This document shows positions 59,766 through 64,000 of a stretch of 64,000 bases of DNA, piece after piece. The translations under genes were made by a program, and so were the position numbers. Source of the stretch: Verrucomicrobiaceae bacterium UBA2429 (GTDB lineage Bacteria > Verrucomicrobiota > Verrucomicrobiia > Verrucomicrobiales > Verrucomicrobiaceae); NCBI GenBank assembly GCA_002343505.1, contig DDQZ01000010.1:1-64000 (forward strand). Direction: 5' to 3'. Below the pieces are notes generated by a model that made no database searches, was not told the origin of the DNA, and saw nothing but the letters and a program-made list of their open reading frames with translations. Position 1 is the stretch's first letter. Each line of letters starts with the position of its first letter.

Positions 59766-61457
59766 ATGTCGCGCCCGCTCGCCCTCATCGTCTATCTCAC
59801 GATGGCCGCCTTTTTCGGCTGCTTCTTCGCGTGGCCGATCTGGACGACGGTGCGGCTGGCCTTCGAGGCGCCGGACCACAGCTTCACGCTGGAATTCGTG
59901 GGCGAGGTGTTCATGAACCCGCTTTACCGGGAGGGCCTGCTGAACTCCTTCTCGATCGCGGTGTGGACCACGCTGGGCTGCCTGGTGCTCTCCGTGCCGC
60001 TGGCGCTGCTTTTTGTGCGCTATGACTTCACGGGCAAGACGCTGCTCAACAGCCTGGTGCTCACGCCCATGGTGCTGCCGCCCTTTGTCGGCGCCATCGG
60101 CATCAAGGCCATCCTCGGCCAGGCGGGCGCGCTCAACGCGCTGCTCATGAACCTCGGCCTGATGAGCCGCTCGCAGCCGGTGGACTGGCTGGGTGAGGGG
60201 CAGATGACGGGCATTGTCATCATGGAGGTGCTGCATCTATACCCCATCCTCTATCTGAATGTGGCCGCCGCCCTGGCAAATCTGGACCCGGCGATGGAGG
60301 AGGCGGCGGCCAACCTGGGTTGCCCGCCGTGGCGCAGGTTTTGGAAGGTGACGCTGCCGCTGATCATGCCGGGCATGTTCGCCGGCGGCACGCTGGTTTT
60401 CATCTGGGCTTTCACCGAGCTGGGCGTGCCCCTGGTGTTCGACTTCGACCGCGTCACCTCCGTGCAGATCTTCCGCTCGCTCAACGACCTGAGCGACAAT
60501 CCCTTCCCCTACGCGCTGGTGGTGGTGCTGCTGCTTTTCAGCACGCTGATCTACGGCTCCAGCAAGCTGCTCTTCGGCGGCGCGAACGCGGTCGGCGGCG
60601 GCCGCGCCACCACGGCGCGGGAGGTGATCCGCCTGCGCTTCCTGCCCGGGCTGGGCTGCGCGGCGGTGTTCGCGCTCGTCACCTTCCTGGCGGTGGTGCC
60701 GCATCTCGGAGTGGCGCTGCTGAGCGTGGCCGACGACTGGTACGGCACCGTGCTGCCGCGGGTGCTGACGCTCGACCACTTTCACGACGCCCTCGGCCAC
60801 GAGCTGACGCTCGGCTCCATCGCCAACAGCCTCAAGTATTCGGTCGCCGCCATTTTCATCGCCCTGCTGCTCGGCATTGGGGTCGCCTACATCAATGTGC
60901 GCACGCGGCTCTGGGGGCGGCAGCTCCTCGATGTCATGGCCATGCTGCCGCTGGCGGTGCCGGGTGTGGTGATGGCCTTCGGTTATCTGGCGATGACACG
61001 CCCGGGGCGCGAGTTTGACTGGCTCATTCTTGGCGAGAATCCGCTGCTCATCCTCATCATCGCCTATGCCGTGCGCCGGCTGCCTTACATCGTGCGCTCC
61101 GCCTCGGCGGGCTTCCAGCAGGTCAGTCCGAGCCTGGAGGAGGCGGCGCAAAACCTCGGCGCCAGGCCCGAGCGCGCTCTCTGGCGTGTCACGCTGCCGC
61201 TGGTGGCGCCGAACCTGCTCGCGGGCGGGCTGCTCGCCTTCGCCTTCGCCATGCTGGAGGTCAGCGACTCGATGATCCTGGCGCAGCAGGCGGTGCATTA
61301 CCCCATCACCAAGGCCATCTACTCCCTGGTCATGGCCCTGGGCAACGGCCCCAATCTCGCCTCGGCCCTCGGTGTCTGGGCGATGATCTTCCTCACGGTC
61401 ACCATCGCCGGCGCCAGCCTGGTGCTGGGCAAAAAGCTCGGCGCGTTGTTCCGCTGA
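59766..61457 (+). CDS. Two-domain ABC transporter permease (FbpB/ThiP or 2-aminoethylphosphonate type)
   Basis: 563 aa with about 12 membrane helices in two homologous halves. Each half has an EAA loop: EEAAANLGCPPWRRFWKVTL and EEAAQNLGARPERALWRVTL. Fused permeases of this kind import ferric iron, thiamine, sulfate-like anions or 2-aminoethylphosphonate. No ATPase or binding protein is encoded in the window next to it, so the cargo is open; the phosphonate genes 23 kb upstream are a weak hint only. Confidence 0.88.
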   Translation: MSRPLALIVYLTMAAFFGCFFAWPIWTTVRLAFEAPDHSFTLEFVGEVFMNPLYREGLLNSFSIAVWTTLGCLVLSVPLALLFVRYDFTGKTLLNSLVLTPMVLPPFVGAIGIKAILGQAGALNALLMNLGLMSRSQPVDWLGEGQMTGIVIMEVLHLYPILYLNVAAALANLDPAMEEAAANLGCPPWRRFWKVTLPLIMPGMFAGGTLVFIWAFTELGVPLVFDFDRVTSVQIFRSLNDLSDNPFPYALVVVLLLFSTLIYGSSKLLFGGANAVGGGRATTAREVIRLRFLPGLGCAAVFALVTFLAVVPHLGVALLSVADDWYGTVLPRVLTLDHFHDALGHELTLGSIANSLKYSVAAIFIALLLGIGVAYINVRTRLWGRQLLDVMAMLPLAVPGVVMAFGYLAMTRPGREFDWLILGENPLLILIIAYAVRRLPYIVRSASAGFQQVSPSLEEAAQNLGARPERALWRVTLPLVAPNLLAGGLLAFAFAMLEVSDSMILAQQAVHYPITKAIYSLVMALGNGPNLASALGVWAMIFLTVTIAGASLVLGKKLGALFR

Positions 61458-61571
61458 GTCCCCACCCGGCACGGCATCTGCTTGCTGTTCCTGCAAAAGG
61501 CCGCTGGAATTGACAAGCCCCGGCTTTTCTCCAACCTGCCCGCCCCTTTTTCATCCCCCCCAAACATCGCA

Positions 61572-62735
61572 ATGAGCACCCCCGCCCCTGGAAAACCCGT
61601 CTATAACGTCAAGAACCCGTACATCGCCAGAGTGAAGCGGGCCTTTGACCTTTCCGGGCCGGGAGCGCCGAAAAACACCCGCCACTATGAGATAGACCTG
61701 GCCGGCAGCGGCCTGGAGTACACCCCCGGCGACTCGCTCGCCGTGCAGCCCGCGAACGACCCCGCGCTCGTGGATGAGATGCTCCAGGTGCTCGGCTTCA
61801 GCGGCGCGGAGATCGTCACCCACCCGAAGCGCCCCGGCGAGCAGGTGCCCGTCCGCCAGGCCCTCATCGAGGCCAGCCTCGTCACCGAGGTGGACAACAA
61901 GCTCATCAAGGCCGTCATCGAAAAAACCGGCGGCCAGACCGCGCTCAACGGTCTCCTGGAGCCGGAGAAAAAGGAGGAGTTGAAAAGCTACCTCTGGGGC
62001 CGCTTCGTCATTGACCTCCTCATCGAGAATCCCGCCGCCAGGTTCGAGCCGGGCGAGTTCGTCGGCCTGCTCAAAAAGCTCAACATCCGCCTTTACTCCA
62101 TCAGCAGCAGCCAGCGCGCCGTGCCTGACGAGGTCCACCTCACCGTGGCCACCGTGCGCTACACCAGCCACGGGCGCGAGCGCGGCGGCGTCGCCTCCAC
62201 CTTCCTGGCCGAGCGCGTCACGCCGGACACGCCCATCCCCGTCTTTGTGAACCACGGCAAAGGCTTCCGCCTGCCCGAGCCGCACGAGGACACGCCCGTC
62301 ATCTTCATCGGCCCCGGCACCGGCATCGCCCCCTTCCGCGCCTTCCTCCAGGAGCGCCAGGCCACCGCCGCCAAGGGCAAAGCCTGGCTCTTCTTCGGCG
62401 AGGTGAGCCAGAGCACCTGCTTCTTTTACAAGGACGAGTTCGAAGCCTGGCTGGCCGACGGCACGCTCGACCGCCTCACCACCGCCTGGAGTCGCGACCA
62501 GGCGGAGAAAATTTACGTCCAGCACAAAATGCTCGAGCACGGCAGGGAGATCCATGAATGGCTCGAGCAGGGCGCCATCGTCTATGTCTGCGGCGACGCC
62601 GCGCGCATGGCGGTGGATGTGGACAAGGCGCTGCACAGCATCGTCGAAAAAGAAGGCGGCAAGTCGCCCGAGGAGGCCGCCGCCTACATGGCCGCGCTCA
62701 AGGAGGCGAAGCGCTACCGGCGCGACGTTTACTGA
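61572..62735 (+). CDS. CysJ-type NADPH flavin reductase lacking the flavodoxin domain
   Basis: 387 aa. FAD-binding RLYSISSSQRAVPDEVHLTV, VASTFLAERV, NADPH-binding GPGTGIAPFRAFLQER, a YVCGDAARMAVDVD and the C-terminal RYRRDVY, all as in the alpha subunit of sulfite reductase. The roughly 200-residue N-terminal FMN (flavodoxin) domain of CysJ is absent, so electrons must pass to a separate flavodoxin or ferredoxin or directly to a hemoprotein. Start ATG 61572. Confidence 0.9.
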   Translation: MSTPAPGKPVYNVKNPYIARVKRAFDLSGPGAPKNTRHYEIDLAGSGLEYTPGDSLAVQPANDPALVDEMLQVLGFSGAEIVTHPKRPGEQVPVRQALIEASLVTEVDNKLIKAVIEKTGGQTALNGLLEPEKKEELKSYLWGRFVIDLLIENPAARFEPGEFVGLLKKLNIRLYSISSSQRAVPDEVHLTVATVRYTSHGRERGGVASTFLAERVTPDTPIPVFVNHGKGFRLPEPHEDTPVIFIGPGTGIAPFRAFLQERQATAAKGKAWLFFGEVSQSTCFFYKDEFEAWLADGTLDRLTTAWSRDQAEKIYVQHKMLEHGREIHEWLEQGAIVYVCGDAARMAVDVDKALHSIVEKEGGKSPEEAAAYMAALKEAKRYRRDVY

Positions 62736-62813
62736 GCCCGCCCCGCCGTCAGGTGCCGGGCCGCTTTCCCGCGCTGCAAGACCCGCGCGCCGGGCGCGTT
62801 CGCGTTCGTCATC

Positions 62814-64000
62814 ATGATGAAACGCCTCCTGCTCCTGCCGCTGCTGCTCTCCCTGCTCGCGCCCGCCGCCGCGGCGCCGCCCAATGTCGTCGTCTTCCTC
62901 ATTGATGACATGGGCGTCATGGACACCTCGGTGCCGTTTTTGACTGATGCGGAGGGCAAGCCAAAGCGCCACCCGCTCAACGACTTCTACCGCACGCCGA
63001 ACATGCAGCGCCTGGCCGCGCGCGGCATCCGCTTCAACAACTTCTGCGCCATGAGCGTGTGCTCCCCCACGCGCATCTCCATCATGACCGGCCAGAATGC
63101 CGCGCGGCATCGCACCACGAACTGGATCAACCCCGACAACGACAACGCAGGACCGGAGGGGCCGCCCGAATGGAACTGGCAGGGCCTCAAGCCCGGCGAT
63201 GTGACGCTGGCCGGCCTGCTGCAAAGCGGCGGCTACCGCACGATTCATGTCGGCAAAGGCCACTTCGCGCCGCGCGCTTTTGAAGGCGCCGATCCGTCGA
63301 AAATCGGCTTCGACATCAACGTGGCGGGCGCTTCCATCGGCGCGCCGGGCAGCTACTACGGAAGTGAAAACTTCGGCGGCAAAGGCAAGCGCGCCAAATC
63401 AGCCGTTCCAGGGCTGGCCAAGTATCACGGCCGGGACATCTTCCTCACCGAAGCGCTCACCCTCGAGGCCAGATCGCACGTCAGCGACGCAGTGAAAGAT
63501 GGGAAGCCGTTTTTTCTCTACTTTCCGCATTACGCCGTGCATGGGCCGCACCAGTCCGACCCGCGTTTCGCCGCGAATTACGCCAACAGCGGCAAGCCCG
63601 CGCCCGCGCAGGCCTTCGCCACATTGATCGAAGGCATGGACAAGTCGCTCGGCGATGTGCTCGACCACCTCGAAACCCTCGGCGCGGCGGAGAACACGCT
63701 GGTCTTTTTCCTCGGCGACAACGGCACCGACGCGCCGCTCGGCCACCAGCACGACGTCGCCTGCGCCGCCCCGCTGCGCGGCAAAAAGGGCTCGCACTAC
63801 GAGGGCGGCATGAGAGTGCCCTTCATCGCCTCATGGGCCAGGCCCGACCCCGCCAACGAGCACCAAAAGCGCCTGCCCATCCCCGCCGGTGTCATCCAGG
63901 CTCAGCAAGCCGCCGTGCAGGACATCCTGCCCACCGTGCTCGCCCTCTGCCAGATCACGCCGCCGAAGGAGCACAAGGTGGACGGCCACGACATGAGCAC
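62814..64000 (+). CDS. Secreted sulfatase (runs off the window end)
   Basis: At least 395 aa, with no stop before the window end. Signal peptide MMKRLLLLPLLLSLLAPAAA; metal Asp pair in VVVFLIDDMG; canonical formylglycine site CSPTRISIMTG; DNG motif VFFLGDNGTDAP and LRGKKGSHYEGG with the later Lys. Typical Planctomycete/Verrucomicrobial sulfatase for sulfated polysaccharides. Either of two adjacent ATGs (62814, 62817) could start it. Confidence 0.93.
   Translation, partial: MMKRLLLLPLLLSLLAPAAAAPPNVVVFLIDDMGVMDTSVPFLTDAEGKPKRHPLNDFYRTPNMQRLAARGIRFNNFCAMSVCSPTRISIMTGQNAARHRTTNWINPDNDNAGPEGPPEWNWQGLKPGDVTLAGLLQSGGYRTIHVGKGHFAPRAFEGADPSKIGFDINVAGASIGAPGSYYGSENFGGKGKRAKSAVPGLAKYHGRDIFLTEALTLEARSHVSDAVKDGKPFFLYFPHYAVHGPHQSDPRFAANYANSGKPAPAQAFATLIEGMDKSLGDVLDHLETLGAAENTLVFFLGDNGTDAPLGHQHDVACAAPLRGKKGSHYEGGMRVPFIASWARPDPANEHQKRLPIPAGVIQAQQAAVQDILPTVLALCQITPPKEHKVDGHDMS

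Overview
The window is 64 kb of GC-rich bacterial chromosome that looks like a Verrucomicrobiota (PVC group) genome. The clues are a PmoA-type secreted protein, a secreted beta-propeller/cytochrome c/ThuA fusion typical of Planctomycetes and Verrucomicrobia, two secreted sulfatases, an M50 peptidase-HlyD fusion, and short interspersed palindromes whose translations (QASSLPVS-like, ILPVPNRRDAC-like, AEDAESAEK-like) recur in this phylum. The taxonomic call is inference; no rRNA is present.

Region 1 (69-10349) is a nine-gene, tightly packed plus-strand operon with several ATGA or TAATG overlaps. It encodes a Glu/Leu-dehydrogenase homologue that has lost its catalytic lysine, a large unrecognised protein, an AMP-forming acyl ligase, a VOC protein, a hexapeptide acyltransferase, a metal-dependent cyclase-family hydrolase, a free-standing acyl carrier protein, a methyltransferase and an AAC(3)-type N-acyltransferase. 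Together they look like an undescribed small-molecule or surface-modification pathway in which an acid is activated, carried on the ACP, methylated and transferred to an amine. An intact IS630-family element (10463-11618) follows.

Region 2 (11743-21486) holds a secreted PmoA-like protein and then a seven-gene plus-strand operon related to Escherichia coli yehQ/yehL/yehM/yehP: SWIM zinc finger, DUF5691, a kinase-like protein with a probable frameshift, MoxR AAA ATPase, a minimal HAD phosphatase-like protein of about 50% GC, DUF5682 and a VWA protein. The kinase-like and HAD genes bracket the MoxR gene. Two genes carry in-frame copies of a chromosomal palindromic repeat.

Region 3 (21527-37817) contains the cytochrome/ThuA fusion, an orphan sugar-ABC ATPase, a carboxynorspermidine dehydrogenase-like enzyme, an RlmI-like methyltransferase, an XRE-cupin regulator, a Tat-exported PhoD phosphatase, and a phosphonate catabolic set (phosphonoacetate hydrolase, MFS organophosphate transporter, Zn alcohol dehydrogenase, phosphonoacetaldehyde dehydrogenase) with no transaminase. 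A secreted polysaccharide deacetylase follows.

Region 4 (37930-64000) is mostly housekeeping: GNAT, TIGR01777 epimerase, phosphodiester glycosidase, YggS, sulfatase, M50-HlyD plus HlyD export pair, homoserine dehydrogenase, Rrf2 regulator, a decayed gene, DUF1186/SEC-C, mannose-6-phosphate isomerase, UvrD/PcrA helicase, a 21-bp tandem-repeat array, class II fructose-bisphosphatase, a tRNA-Leu with an AAG anticodon, TraB-like and dienelactone-hydrolase-like secreted proteins, GalE, a Gfo/Idh/MocA oxidoreductase, a two-domain ABC permease, a CysJ-type reductase without flavodoxin domain, and a sulfatase running off the end. No CRISPR array, rRNA or prophage was seen.
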